A stretch of DNA of 64,000 nt from Phoebastria nigripes (GCA_035582835.1 JAYKAV010002788.1:1727095-1791094); one strand, 5' to 3'. Counted from the stretch's first letter, positions 37,501 through 49,319 are shown. Notes: generated from the letters alone by a model not told the origin. Numbers and translations: made by a program.

Positions 37501-39229
37501 TTAGAGGCCCCATTAAAATCAAGGATGTACGTTGAGTAAATTTACTCTTCTNGACCGCTGTCCTTATTCCACCTGCCTATTTTCCCCTCGAGTTTCTTCA
37601 TAAATTAATTTCCCCCTGGCTCCCTCCCTGTTGCTGGTGGCACCGGGCTGCAAGGTAGGAGCTGAGCCACCTTTCCTTGGCAAGCCGCAGGCTTGGGTGG
37701 TCCCGCACCTCGCTGTGGTCCCACAGCTGGCAGCATTGGTGTGTCGGCCTCGCTGCTGAGCCTTGTTTGAAGTCTTCTGCTGGAAAGAGCTACCAAATTC
37801 GCTTTGCAGTGACTGCTCCTCAGAAGGCAAGGTCACCCTCACACAGCACCCTGCCAGCAACGCCCACACTCCCTGCGAAAGCTGTAGGCAACAGGGATCT
37901 CCTGCAAAGCATTTCAGGTGCCTGCTGATCCCGGGGATGCATCTGAAGGTCATCTCCTCCATCATACTGCAAGTGTGGGGGGAACTAAGGGGTGTCTTTC
38001 TAAAGATCTCTCCTCCTCATGGTCTCACACACCATGCAGAGCTCATTCATCTCCGCAGTGTGCTGCTGCACTCCTTGAAGTGAGCCATCGTTTCATTTTC
38101 GGTGACTTCCTAATGTGTTTGTTCCTTTTTTTTCCCAAGCAACAGCACAGGCATTGCTGCATTTGGCAAAAGAACAAAGCCTAATTGTTCAAAGCCTGCG
38201 CGCTCCAGTATCAGCTGGGACAAACACACCATTGCACTTCTAGACCTCAATCTCAAAAGCCAGCTGGACAAAGAGTGAAAAGGCTGAAAATCACAAGTTA
38301 GAAAAAACCTTCACCTTTATCTTGTCTCTAAAGGACTCTGTCAAATACAGTTTTGTATCCATGCTTTCTTTTTGTCAGTAATACCTCTTCAGAAACCTGA
38401 AAATAGCATCTCTTTCTCCATTGATTTGTCCCCCTGAGAAGCACTGATTTCTCCCCCTCTGATCGACATGGCTCATCGTGTCGATTTGCTTATGCAACTC
38501 CATTATCAATGAATGTCAGCACGGCTCTGGTCACACAAAGCGAACCTCCTATCCAGTTCTTTGCAACTGTGTGGCAGCAACAGCACTCCCCAGGACTCTC
38601 CTCTGCAGATTGTACCTCCCGAGGCAGGTGCTGGGGTGATGCCTCAGCTCTCGCAGCTCTGTCCCAGCATGGACCCTGGCAGCCAGCAATGGACGAGGCC
38701 CAGGAGGCTAGTGTATCAGTTTGAAACTGCTTTGTAGCCAACCCAAACAAGCAATGCTAGTATAAAATATCTTATACCAATGCAATCCCAATATTTCTGT
38801 CATAATTATGCCTGGAAAAAAGGGCACTTTTTCTGATGTGCTTTTCTACACCTCAGAAGCAGGGACCTGGTATTACTTTGCCACAGAGTACCTATATAAT
38901 TCTTTCCCTATAAGCCAGTCTTCTCAACTTTCAATTATTTTTGCTGGTTCCCCCTGCTCCTTCTCTAGCCTGGCAGCCATGCTGGTCAGGAGGCATCCAG
39001 AAGGAAAGATTGCGCAAGAGTGATCAGACAGTTGCTTATCTCTCTGCCCTGGGATATGTCATGCAGCCCAAAACCATCCTGAGACTTTTTCTGTTGACGT
39101 GACAAATTGTAAACTCCTGTCCAATTTCCTGTATGCTAACCCTGCAAAGTCTTTCACTGCATTTGGGTCTCCTCCTCCCATAGGGTGTCTTAATTTTGGA
39201 CTATTTCCTCCCTAGACATATTAGTCTGT
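34561..39229. other. Unique non-coding DNA, no gene seen
   Basis: Mixed composition, GC-rich at 36280-36530 and 37640-37740. Open frames reach about 133 codons without recognisable domains. The last ambiguous base of the window is at 37552. Nothing else is recognised. Confidence 0.5.
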
Positions 39230-39545
39230 GTGTCCTTCGAGCTAGGTCATTTTCTCCCCATGTCCCATATCTTTTTTTGTCCTTTTGTGTTATATTCCAC
39301 TCCTGGCTGGTGATTGCATCTCCTCCCCAACGTAGTATCAATTGCAGTTTTAATAAACACGCTGTCTAATGCTTTTTCTAGATCATTAATGAAGATGGTA
39401 AATAAAACTGGAGCTAACACCAGTTTCTAGTAATAACCCTACTGGATGCCTCCCCGCAAGCTGACAGTTTTGTCGTTGATCACTATTCATCACCAAGCCT
39501 GAACGTCAGTGTCCCTGTGTGAGGTAATTTATATTCATTTAACAC
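39230..39545 (-). mobile_element. CR1 LINE fragment, old, antisense
   Basis: On the plus strand the DNA reads as antisense CR1 from the 3' part of the reverse-transcriptase region. Landmarks are 'acgctgtctaatgc' near 39360, 'tagatcattaatgaagatgg' at 39380-39399 and 'aaataaaactgg' near 39401. The antisense consensus has the phrases 'tccaagtcattaatgaaaat' and 'attgaatagtac' at these places. The copy is much decayed and cut at both ends. Its right edge abuts the 3' terminus of the next CR1 copy. Confidence 0.7.
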
Positions 39546-39550
39546 CATTC

Positions 39551-40765
39551 ATCACAGAATCAGAGAAAACCACAGCTAGAAAGGACCTCAAGAGGCTGAT
39601 TTCAGAAATATTCCTGAAGTTTCCAGCGCGCTCTTAAACACCGGCACGGATAGAGTTTCACATCCTTGCCAGGCAGGCGGGTGTAGTGCTCGTTAGCCTT
39701 CCCCTTTGCCAAACGTCTAACCTTAACCTCTCTTGCTGCAATGCAGGCCAGTCGTTTCTTGCCACACTCACAACAGATATAGAGAACTGTCTGGAGAACA
39801 GCTTATTCCCTCCTTCTCTGGAGATATCTTTCACATTCTTGAAAATCATTGTCTCTCCTCTAATCTCCTTCTTGCTGGAGTAAACAACCCCCGTTGAATA
39901 AGCGTTTCTTCGCAAGTCCTGTTTTCTAGACCTTTCATCCTGCTTCCTTCCAGACTCTCCTGAGCTGGATAAAGATCATAGCAGCACTGGGTAAAGCTGA
40001 AGGATCAGCCGTGTATTTTACAGGCACAGCTCCTCTTTGAATGCCCTGGTATGGTGACTGCCTTGTATGTGACAAAATGCCACTTTTTGTTCATTTCAGG
40101 TTCCTGAGTTGCTGTACTGCTCCACATCTGCCTAATCGGCTGTCTCTCATTTTGTCCCCGTGCAGCTGATTATACCTACCTCTGTGCACAACTTTGCTTC
40201 TCTCCTTATTGAATTACATCCTGTTTTTCAGACCTTTTCTCTAACATGTCAGGATTATTATTGATTCTAATCCTCTTCTCTCATGTCCTTGCAGCTCGTC
40301 TCAACTTGGTGTCATCTGCATGTCTGATAAGGATGCTCACTATTCCATCATCCAGTGGCTGGACCTCTGTTGAACCCTACCCAACCCTTCCTTGTATTTT
40401 GACAGACACCTTCTTTCTGAGTACAGTTTTCCAATCGGTTTTGCACCCCTTCCTTAAGGTAATTTGTCTAGGGCATGTTTCCTTAGTTTCCATCTTGTAA
40501 CATGAAGTGAGACAGTACCAAAGGCCTTACCAAAGTCAAGATACATGACGTCTCCTGCTTTGTCTCTATCCACAAGCCCTGTGGCAGGATGAGATTAGGT
40601 CAATTTGACATGATTTGCTCCTGGCAAATCAGCACTGGCTGTTCCTCTTCTCTTGGTTGTTTCCTAGGTGCCGATGATGAGTTTGTTTAATTATTTGTTC
40701 CAGTGCATTTCCAGGAACCGAAATCGAGCTGACTGGCCATAACTGCCTCTCTCCTCTTGTTTCCC
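39551..40765 (-). mobile_element. CR1 LINE, 5'-truncated, antisense, about 1.2 kb
   Basis: The 3' terminus is at 39551 ('catcacagaatcagagaaa', antisense of the CR1 octamer end). Antisense landmarks then follow in consensus order: 'aaggacctcaagaggctga' (39581), 'ctaaccttaacctctcttgc' (39718), 'tgttttctagacc' (39920), 'cttattgaattacatcctgt' (40205), 'ttggtgtcatctgcatgt' (40305), 'ccaaagtcaagatacatgac' (40529) and 'tgtttaattatttgttcca' (40683). It covers the end of the reverse-transcriptase frame and the 3' UTR. The frame is broken by many stops. It resembles the crocodilian/turtle CR1 consensus more than young avian CR1, so it is an old insertion. Confidence 0.9.
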
Positions 40766-41427
40766 CAGCCAGGCAGGGTCCTGCTCTCCGAGGAGCCCCG
40801 CGCCGCGACGCTGCTACTGAGAGCTCCCACTGGGTCCCAGGCCTGGGCCAGCCCCTGCTCGGGGCACCGCTGTGGTGGTGACAGACCGATGCTTTTCTCA
40901 GCCTTCTCTGACCACCAGTCTATAGCCAGAATACTTCCCTGCTCACCTTCCTGTCCTGTGCTAGTTACGTCTCCTTTGCATGTCTGTCTTGATTTTATCC
41001 CTTGTTATATGTGCCGACCTTGGATGCCAACCCTTAGCCATTTGCACGTATCTCAGTTTTCTGTTTGCTTCCTCTTTCCCTGTGAGGCCCCTGAAGACTG
41101 ACTGACTTAGCCAGTCAACCTTTCCCTATGTTTCTTAACCTTGGCATGACTTATGTTTGTGCCATTGCAATTGTTCCTGTAGACAACGCCAACGCTCCTC
41201 AAAGTCTTTGTCCTTGGACTTGTTTTCCTGAGTGCTTGCTTACCAGCACTCTGGGTTGTCTGTGAATATCTGAGGTGCTCAGCAAAGCCTCTCAGTGGGA
41301 AAATGCAGAAACTCAGCCTTTCAATGAAATTGTGGACTTCACCCACTTCCAACTGGACTTTCCCAACCTGCACAAGACTTCTTGTTTTCGGCAATCTCTT
41401 TGTCTCTTAGCAAAAGTAAGCACAGCG
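40766..41427. other. Unique non-coding DNA, no gene seen
   Basis: A short CpG-rich patch at 40789-40825 ('ccccgcgccgcgacgctgc') directly follows the CR1 5' truncation point. The remainder is plain. No gene is recognised. Confidence 0.45.
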
Positions 41428-41533
41428 AGCCAAATTCTGACCTCATTTACACCAGTAAAATCTGGATCGATGCCAGGAAACTGCTGAAGTTGTTTCAGGC
41501 TTACAGTGATGAGAATGAGAGCGGCATCTGCCT
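41428..41533. mobile_element. Palindromic MITE-like relic (Chompy-type?)
   Basis: The left end reads 'gccaaattctgacctcattt' and continues 'acaccagtaaaatctgga'. The right end reads 'cttacagtgatgagaatgag' and continues 'agcggcatctgcc'. This fits a known reptile/bird palindromic element whose arms run 'ccagattctgatctcagtta' then 'caccggtgtaaatccgg', with 'ctgaagt' near the centre (seen at 41483). It is a decayed copy. The family name is a suggestion from memory; the match is to the pattern of the arms. Confidence 0.45.
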
Positions 41534-42264
41534 CATTAATTCCCCCAATCCACAGAAAGTAAATGATTCCAAGATGAAATAGCTCTGCAGAAGGGAGCCC
41601 TGGAAAGAATTAGAGACTGACTTAATGGGATTAAGGGGAAAAAATGCATGGAAAGGGGAGATATTTTGAGCAACTGGCAAGAGCCAGCACCTTTCAGGTG
41701 GGCAGGTGCACCTGTGTGCTGGCAGGGAGGAGAGCAGGAAGGAGCACAAGGCTCACACTGTGCCTATCACTAATAGCTGGAGGCAAGCAGGAGCTGTAAC
41801 CCACACATGCAAACTGCCTTCTTCCATCTCCTGCCAGCGAGGTGGCTGTCCCCATTCACCCAGCCACCAGAAGAGTTGGGGCAAAATAATTAGAGGATGG
41901 CCAGAGCTTTGAGTCTCATGGACATTTCTTCTCTTTTTATATACAAGAGCACACCATTGCCGAGGGCAGTCAAGTACTAAGGATACTGACTGTCTACTCT
42001 GATGGTCTGATGACCTTTGAGGAAGAACTGGGCTTTATGCAAGGACCCCCACACTCCAAGGTAAGCTTGGCTAAATGAAAGCATTCAGAGGGGAACTGTG
42101 AAAATGTACAAGGGCCACAAAGTACTTCCTGTGGTGGGAAACTACAGGGGGCTGATCTATTTCACATAATTTAGAAATTACAAGGCAGCGTGATAACAGC
42201 ATAGAAGTGCTGCAGTAGGAAAGAGATTTCTGACTGGGGACTTCCCTTTAGAAAAAAACCCCAA
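41534..42264. other. Unique non-coding DNA, nothing recognised
   Basis: No gene, repeat family or tandem array is seen between the MITE-like relic and the sense CR1 tail. Confidence 0.5.
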
Positions 42265-42562
42265 CATTGTGCGATCCAGTGGCTAGAAGCAGAGGCAAGC
42301 CAGATGCAGAGGAGAGAAAAAGGTGCACTTGTTATATGAGGGTAACTAACCGAAGAAATGACTTTTCTGACATCCTGGTAGACTCTCCAGACCTTGCAGT
42401 CTTTAAGCCAAGACTAGGTGACTTTCTAACAGATGCATGGCAGCTCAAAAAGAACTTATGGGCCAGCATCAGAAATGACTGGGGGAGGTACCGTGGATCT
42501 CCTATGCAATAGGTTATACTTGATGATCATAATAGTCTCTTCTGACCTTAAACTATGAATCC
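42265..42562 (+). mobile_element. CR1 LINE 3' end, old, sense
   Basis: In sense order the stretch has 'atccagtggctagaagcaga', 'tgagggtaactaacc', 'gtagactctccagacc', 'ttgcagtctttaagccaaga', 'gacttgatgatcataatag'-like sequence at about 42519-42535, and 'tctgaccttaaactatgaat' at the end. These match, in order, the 3' UTR of old CR1 elements: 'tccaatggctggaagttga', 'gagggtaattaacc', 'gtggattctccatcact', 'gatgatcacaatggtccctt', 'ctatgaatc'. The ORF-like reading through it is not a gene. Confidence 0.85.
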
Positions 42563-44559
42563 CTGACATTCAGCTGTGCTCGTGTGGCACTTTATTGTAC
42601 AGCAGTTTCAGATAAAAAATAGCTGTTATCAGTGAATTAAACAGGAAAATTAACAACCTGATTGCTCCAGCACCCCTTGTGCTCCTTAATCTGGTATTTT
42701 TTTACTTTATGTTGTCCTTAAATTTTTAGTGTGCTGCAGAACTGTATATTGGATATGCAGAAGCACATTATAGGGGTAATTAGGAGGCAGCTGGAGGGTT
42801 TTGGCAGCTGGGAAGGGGACAGCAAGCACTTTGGCTCTTTGAGAGGCTGTGTGGATTTGTGGGAGAGGGACATTAGCTGAATGCTAAGATTGTCAGCAGG
42901 GAGAGTCAAAGGGGCTGACAATAGTATTTGCATCATCTTGAAGTTAACCACTTCCAGAAGAGAACAACAGTGTGTAGCAAAATAGGAGCTATTGTTCAGC
43001 CTGCAGACTGGTAATCTCTCGAATCTTGCAGCAAAGGGTTTTTTTCAATGCAGCTTGACTGGTTTAAACCCAAAGCATAGCTCCTGTTTGCACTGATGGT
43101 GTTTACAGAGGCTTAAGGCCAAATGCTTGAGGAAAGCCCTGCTGTCACAAGGCACAGCTCTTGGTGCTGTGCGTGCTGTAGGAGTTCACACTGGTCCAGA
43201 ACCAGGGTCCACATCCGCAGTAGTGCACAGCTGAGATATAGACTTTGCTTCACTTGCTTCACTTTGCCACAATGAGTCTGGCTTGGGGTGTTTCTTCTCC
43301 TCTGCAAACCGTAGAAACTGCTACTCTGTTCCCTTGTTGCCCATGAAGGCTTAAACCTTGCAGCCAGAGAAGGGTGGTCCTCATAGGAACCTGGTTTTAA
43401 GTAGGGATAGGAGTGAAGCTGGGGCTGGGGAGGCAGGACCAGGACACATAAGGTGCCTCTCGCTAGCATTTTAGTTTGGATGAAAGAAACAGATCTCCTG
43501 GTCGTGCCACATAATTGCGGTTTGATGATTCACACCGTGGAAGAGGATCGGGGCATGCAAGCTGGGCTCCCCTCGGGTGACGCTGTGCTGGGAAAGGCGA
43601 TGCAGGTGTGCACCTGAGGTGCTCCAACCCATGAGTGCTCAGGCCACAGCTCCAGGTTGGAGCCAGTCACAAGTAAAACCGAATGACAGCACACCAGCAC
43701 TGCTCCTGTGCTGCTCTACTTGCTAAGACAGACATAGCCTTTACCCTCTGTGACTGTGTCACAGTCAAAACACTCTAATGTCAATTGTTTTCCAAGATCA
43801 GAAGTGATTAGGTTAATTTATATTTCAGAAGGAGCCATCAAAGGAACTCTCTTGGTCATGATATGATTATCGGGAAGGCCAGAGTGTTTAGTCTCTGCCC
43901 TGTGACTTTCTTAGGATGTGAAGTTGCCTTTCTGCTGAGAACCAACTCATTCCTGATCTCTCAAGTTTTCCTACTTAATAACCCTGCCCTGAGCCAAGGC
44001 TGTGCTAATTTTTTGCTAATGGCCAAGGCTTAATGTGGGGGAAATACAAAGCGGTGAGGTTACACAACAGTCCTGGGCTTGGTTGTCAGAAGCCACCATA
44101 ACCCTTCACTCTCCCCTGCCACAGATGTGATTTCCAAGGTAAGCCATGAACTTCCAGGAGATCTGAAGCCTCAGTAGTAACCAAAAAGATCTGCAATTCC
44201 TATGTATTGTGCTGCAGAACCTGTAATTACTTTATTTAGATCCATTTTGTTGAATTGTACTTTGGTTCCTCTTTAGTTTTAATTATCCTTTCCGTCTTCC
44301 CTTGCCTCTTCCTTGTAGAGGGAACTCAGGGAGGACTTCCAACCAGGAGGGCCAAGGTCTTACTGGCATTGCCCTCACCTCCTTTACTGGCACGTCCTTG
44401 GTGGGAACCATGCCGCAGGTCACTTTGGATGTCAAATTGGGGGTGGGTGGTCCAGCCTGGGTGAGCACACTGTCCCCCATCAGGTGGGAACTGATGCTCT
44501 CTGCCACTGGAGGTGCTTTCCTTACAAGTACACTTGCAGTGATGTCCTAGCTACTCAGT
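42563..44559. other. Unique non-coding DNA, no gene seen
   Basis: No gene or repeat family is recognised. AT-rich at 42600-42730, more mixed after. Open frames reach about 118 codons and are unremarkable. Confidence 0.5.
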
Positions 44560-44640
44560 GTTATTGAAGATCCTAAAGCACTTCTCACATTATTAGGACC
44601 ATTAGCTCCACTTATTTTAGCAAAATCCTCTCCAGATGAT
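44560..44640 (-). mobile_element. Possible CORE-SINE/MIR-type tail, antisense
   Basis: 'gaagatcctaaagcacttct' at 44567-44586, then 'cacattattaggaccattag', recalls the antisense SINE tail 'ggatctcaaagcgctttaca' followed by 'aacattaatta'. It is short and decayed. Confidence 0.3.
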
Positions 44641-44794
44641 CATACGTTTTCTTCCCCAAACTTAAAGTTTCCCTTTGATTTTATGTGGATAAACTGTTGT
44701 TTGAGTTGCTGAATATCGTTGGAGGCTGACCCTCCCAATCCACGCCAATGATGGGCAAATTGAATCCTATCTTATATGTAATTTCTCAATCAGA

Positions 44795-44862
44795 GAACAA
44801 AGTGCTTTGGCGATCTGGATCAAAGGAACTATGTAAAGTCATTATTATTGTTGTTATAGTGA
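44795..44862 (+). mobile_element. CORE-SINE/MIR-type tail, sense
   Basis: 'caaagtgctttggcgatctg' (44799-44818) is followed by 'aactatgtaaagtcattatt' and a short ATT-rich end. This fits the sense 3' tail of ancient SINEs: 'aagcgctttgagatcctt', 'ggatgaaaggcgctatataa', then an (ATT)n end. The body upstream is not recognisable. Confidence 0.6.
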
Positions 44863-47800
44863 AATGAGCTCCTGGAAAAATCATGTTGACTTCTCCTTTG
44901 TAGGTTGCCTGCACCATGGAGCCTTTGATGTCTAATGGCCTGGCACCGTATCTTGTGTAGGTATAGCCTATAAACAGAAATTTATAATGAATAAGTGAAT
45001 TATTATTTATTATTTTTAGGACCTCAGCACACAATTCTATATACATGATGCAATGCATATACAGGGCCAAAAGCTGTTAGAAAGAGACTAATAGGTGGGG
45101 CCTTTCGTTTGATCCAGCATGGCCATTTTTTACATACTCTCCATCCCATTTTAGATGGACGTTCAGTCAGCAAGATGAGGTGTTAGTTCTGACTACGTCT
45201 TCACATTTTATGTTGTTGGCAAATCGAAGTGAACAAAAAGGATATTCTGTGAGAACTCCACAAAAGGGCTAGGGATGATGGGGTAGGAAGAGTCAGGGCT
45301 CCTTGAAATTCAGCTAGCTCTCGACATCATTCTTCCAGGCCAGAGGAAATCTCATGTGTGCTGTGAAATTCCCTTACTTATATTCCTGAATCCTGCTCCA
45401 TCTCTGAAAGACTTGGGAAAAAAAACAACTTAAAAATGGGTTGCCGTTTGCAGTCACTCCTTTGTGCCGGGTCCTCACAATGGTGCTTCTGCCCCGCTGA
45501 AGCAGCCACTGGTTAGGGGGCCGTGGTGACCTGCCGCCAAGAGCCACACTGTGGGTGGCTGGCTGTGGCTCCTAGAGGGGCAGAGCCAAAAACCTCCGAA
45601 ACCTGCTTCACCTCCTAGGTTAGCCAGGCTCCCCGCCTTGTGACTGTCACAGTGTGCCATGTCCCCGTGTTTCTCCATGTTGTTTTCCTGAACCTCTGTG
45701 CTCCCCAAACTCCTCCGACAGGGATGAGTGTTTTCCCATGGCAACCAAAATGCAGAACCTGGGCAGGGTTTGTTCCTCTGACCATCCCCAGCCTGTGTCT
45801 GTGGGAGCATCTCTGGCACTGGTGCAAGTAGCGGCTCGGGGAGGGGACCCTTTTGGGGCTGAGTTTCTTAGCAGGAAGCAGAACACGCAGTCCTAATGAG
45901 GCATCTCTCATTAACTCTCTGTCTTCTCCAGGCTGTAAAGTAGATGGGAGGATGGGGGGAAGGCTTCTGCCTCTTCCCCCGTACATGGGCCAAGGTGGCA
46001 CGGGTGCTGCATGCGGGACGCAGAGGCTGAGGCCAGCCTCGTGCCTGCCAGCAATGCTGGGGCGCCGAAGCCGAACGCAACACGAAGGAGAAAGCCAGCA
46101 CCAGCATGGGGTGCCGGGAGGGAAAGCATGTGCCCCTTACTTAATACTCCTTAGCCCAAAGCGATGGGGTAGGTTGGATCTCACGTCTTGTTTGTTTGCT
46201 TGCAACATTGGAGGCCATGGAAGGGGAGTTCTCCAGTACTCCTGGAAGCCTCTGAAGACCCTCCATCATCAAGGCTCTGCTAGGAGGTCAATATGCCCCC
46301 AAGGGACTAAAATCCAGGTTTGGGGCATGGCTGGAGCAGCCCTGACCTGCCCCGCTCCAGGACCTGCTGCCACCATGTGTACGCCCATCAGGAGAGGGGA
46401 ATTTAGTGGGGAAACATTGGGAAACTTCTGAAGGTGCTAATTAAGCAACTTTAAGTTATAAACATTTTTAATTGGACTCATTTTTGGTGTCACATACTAT
46501 CTCTTGATGAGACGAGTCCTAAAATTAAAGCTGTTTTAGTCTCTCTCTCCTGCTCCTCCTCTCTCCCCTGGTTACAAAGTAGAAAAGAAATCACTGAGAC
46601 TTCTTGGGCTTTGCTGAACACTGCTATTTTTAAGGTGTTACATTTGATTTACTTTAAATCTGACCAAAAACTCCACCCTGGGAGCAGACCTCCTTTATCA
46701 ATGTTGCAGCTAACTTTCCGCTTTTGCGTATAGATTTTTAAGGAGAGAAGACAAAAACTGGGTTTGTAAGAGATGCTAGCTCACCACCTTAATGATGATG
46801 GCACCATTTTTTAATGTAACCTTTGCCCAGGGATATTGCAGCATATCACTGTCTCCTTCTGATAAATGCTACATCATCATCTCTTTTTCTTTTTTTTTTT
46901 TTAATAAATGTTTCTTAAATGACAGAAATGGTTTTGTATTGAATTACGAGATCCAAACACCATCAGGCTTTCCTGTGTGCTCCTTTATCACTGTCACGGG
47001 CCAACCAAAACTCTCCAGGCTTTAAGGGAGTCAGGACCGTGGTCCAGGCTGTGCAGGTCATGCCCTGTTCTGCCCTGGGAATAGCTAAAGACATCAGATT
47101 TCAGCCTTCCCCTTATGAGCCGATTACTACTTCACGTGCCTGCCTTCATATCTATTGTGCAAGACCAATTTTAAACCCAAGGCCTTGAAATTAATGACTC
47201 TCTGATGGTGTGGCACTACGAGAGCCTTTCTCCAGGGGCTGATGGGGGGGAGGACAGAGATGGAAGGGGCCGAAGGTCTCGGTCCCAGTCTCACGTTTTC
47301 TTCCCTTGTCCTGCAAGCACTCCTTAATGCAGCGCTCTGCCCGACAGCAGCACTATTTTGGCTGATGCGCATGTGTATAGACATCTGTGCATCTGCTAAG
47401 GAGCCACCAGCCGCGGATGCACAAGTTGAAGTGGGCCTGTGCTGCAAGGGTACTTGAGCGTGCCCGTCGGTGGTGGCCGGTGCTGGTCGAGTGCTGCGCT
47501 CTCTGTTGGATGACCCATCTTTTTGGGAGGAAGGGACAGAGCTCCCTTAGGACTGCCCTGCGTGCAGGCTTCAGCCCCACAGCAGCAGGGGGAGGCAGCC
47601 GCCTGGCTGGGGTTTGCTCCTTTTACCTCCCCGCCACTGGGGTCTGTATGTTAAACTTCAGGAGATTTATAACCTGCCCTGCCAAGAGGAGCTGGATGCT
47701 TTTGGAAGCAGCAAGACGTGGTCCTGGCAGCTTCCTCAATTCAGTGCTAAGGCTGGGTATTTCACAGCTTGCATAACCCTAATTTGCTTCGGGATTTTTG

Positions 47801-48664
47801 CTGAGGGGGTATGATGCCAAGGGCTGCACTGTAGAGGTTTTATTTCACTTCCAGGAGGCTGCTTGCCATTTTTATATGATCTCACACAGTCACGGAGCAC
47901 TACAGGTAATAGAAACCTTTAGTTTTCATTGATTATGCATGGCACAGTTTGCTTTGCTAGGCATCCTCACAGGCCACAGAGCCTGCAGCCTCCCAACATG
48001 CGTAAGGGGACACATTTCCTCGCCACAGACAATTTGGCTCGAAAATTTCCTTGAAGCGTTCCAGCTCTGCAGGTAATGAACACTTGGGTGGCTTTGACTT
48101 AGATTCACTCCTCACCAACCAGTTATGCTACCTCTGGGCCCCCTGGATGCCCCTGGCCCAGCTGCTGCCCCTGGGCAGGTTTGGTAGCCTCTTTGTACTA
48201 GGACACTGCTCCAAGATACCCTCCCTCCTTACATCCAGCCGTGAACTCCATGTGCTAACCCTGATCTCTGCCCTGCGGGGAACTGCCTTGGGTCCCTGCC
48301 AGTGTGAGCTGGGACCTAGCAAGGCCTGCAAGGAAATGTTGAAACTCAGACAGTTCCATTTCACTTTAAATTTTGGGGGGAAATCCTGAAAAGCTCTTTA
48401 TGGAGATTGTATTTTTGCAGCAGCCTGTTTCTTCCTTCCCTCTCCTTCTTTCCTTTCCCCACCTCTTTGTCTGCTAAATAAAACAACCTACATTTTTGAC
48501 CTGAATTACTTTAAGTGTCCCTGAAGGCACGTGCAGCTCCTGTAGGACTGTAGGAGGGTTTTCTTCTTTGGTGCGGTTAGCTACCATCATTAGAGATGAC
48601 AGGATCCCCCCAGTTTGAACACTATATTTGTATCTTGGCGTACAAACAATAGCCCCATGCATTT
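44863..48664. other. Unique non-coding DNA, no gene seen
   Basis: An AT-rich part (44980-45070) is followed by GC-richer DNA (45520-46140). A T-run of 13 lies at 46890-46902. A 192-codon plus-strand frame (45853-46431) and others in 47100-47800 show no recognisable domain. Confidence 0.5.
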
Positions 48665-48830
48665 CTGTAGCGCCGGCCGTCAGGGAGAAGCTTGGGCTGC
48701 TTTACAAACAGGCAGGCATCAATCCTGCCGGCAAAATATCTCCCCATTTCTGCAGGCGAGATGCAGGGAAGTTAAATAATTGCCAGCATCACACAGCAAG
48801 GACCTGAATCTGTCTGCATCTGTATTCACC
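48665..48830 (-). mobile_element. CORE-SINE/MIR-type element, antisense
   Basis: On the plus strand: 'ctgtagcgcc' (48665), 'gctgctttacaaaca' (48696), 'tctccccatttctgcagg' (48740), 'gcagggaagttaaataattg' (48763) and 'catcacacagcaaggacc' (48787). These are the antisense landmarks of an ancient SINE in order: 'atagcgcc', 'gcgctttacaaac', 'tatccccattttacag', 'cacagagaggttaagtgactt' and 'aaggtcacacagc'. It is one of the longest and best SINE relics here. Confidence 0.75.
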
Positions 48831-49319
48831 TAATTCACAACTAACTCCAATGCTGTTAGCAGAGGAACCAGCAGCAGACCAAAACCGGGACCCCAATCTG
48901 AAGGCGGCTCCCCCTGCCCCTGCGGCATCCTCCCTCTGCCCCGCTAGTGCCTCTCCCTTGCCCTGGGGAGCCGCCAAGCTCCCCCAGGCTCCCCAGAGGG
49001 CGTCCAAGGATGCGTGCCCTTGGAGTGGCAGCGGCAGGATGGGGTGGGATGTCCTCTCCTCTGCCCTCACCTTTGCCGCTGGAGCTGACGGGGGCAGCTA
49101 AACCCCTCCAGAGAGGCTGTGTGTCAGGCCTTAGCAAAGCCCCACTCAAATCACACGTTCCAAGTGGTGGGTTTTGTGAAAGGACGATGAAATTGCTCAT
49201 TCTGGCCCGTTTTAACACTCTTTCCTATAACATGCACGGCAGACCTGGCTGAATTAAACCAGCCATACTAATTTCTCTTGTTAGAACAGCCCTGTGTAAC
49301 ACAGAAAATGCTTGGCTTT
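48831..49319. other. GC-rich unique DNA, no gene seen
   Basis: GC-rich DNA lacking dense CpG. Overlapping open frames of 80-120 codons occur on both strands and are not recognisable. Confidence 0.5.

Noticed and set aside
39658..39915. 85-codon minus-strand open frame
   Set aside because: It is the translation of the CR1 3' region and is not a separate gene.
40785..40830. CpG-rich patch as a CpG-island promoter
   Set aside because: Too short, about 40 bases, and no transcribed or coding sequence is recognisable beside it.
42267..42512. 81-codon open frame with plausible-looking start
   Set aside because: It lies wholly within a sense CR1 3' UTR relic.
44985..45065. ATT-rich stretch followed by 'gacctcagcacacaattcta', possibly another ancient SINE
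   Set aside because: Beyond the ATT-rich start, the match to any remembered family is too poor to call.
45853..46431. 192-codon plus-strand open frame
   Set aside because: It crosses GC-rich DNA with open frames on both strands, and the product resembles no family.
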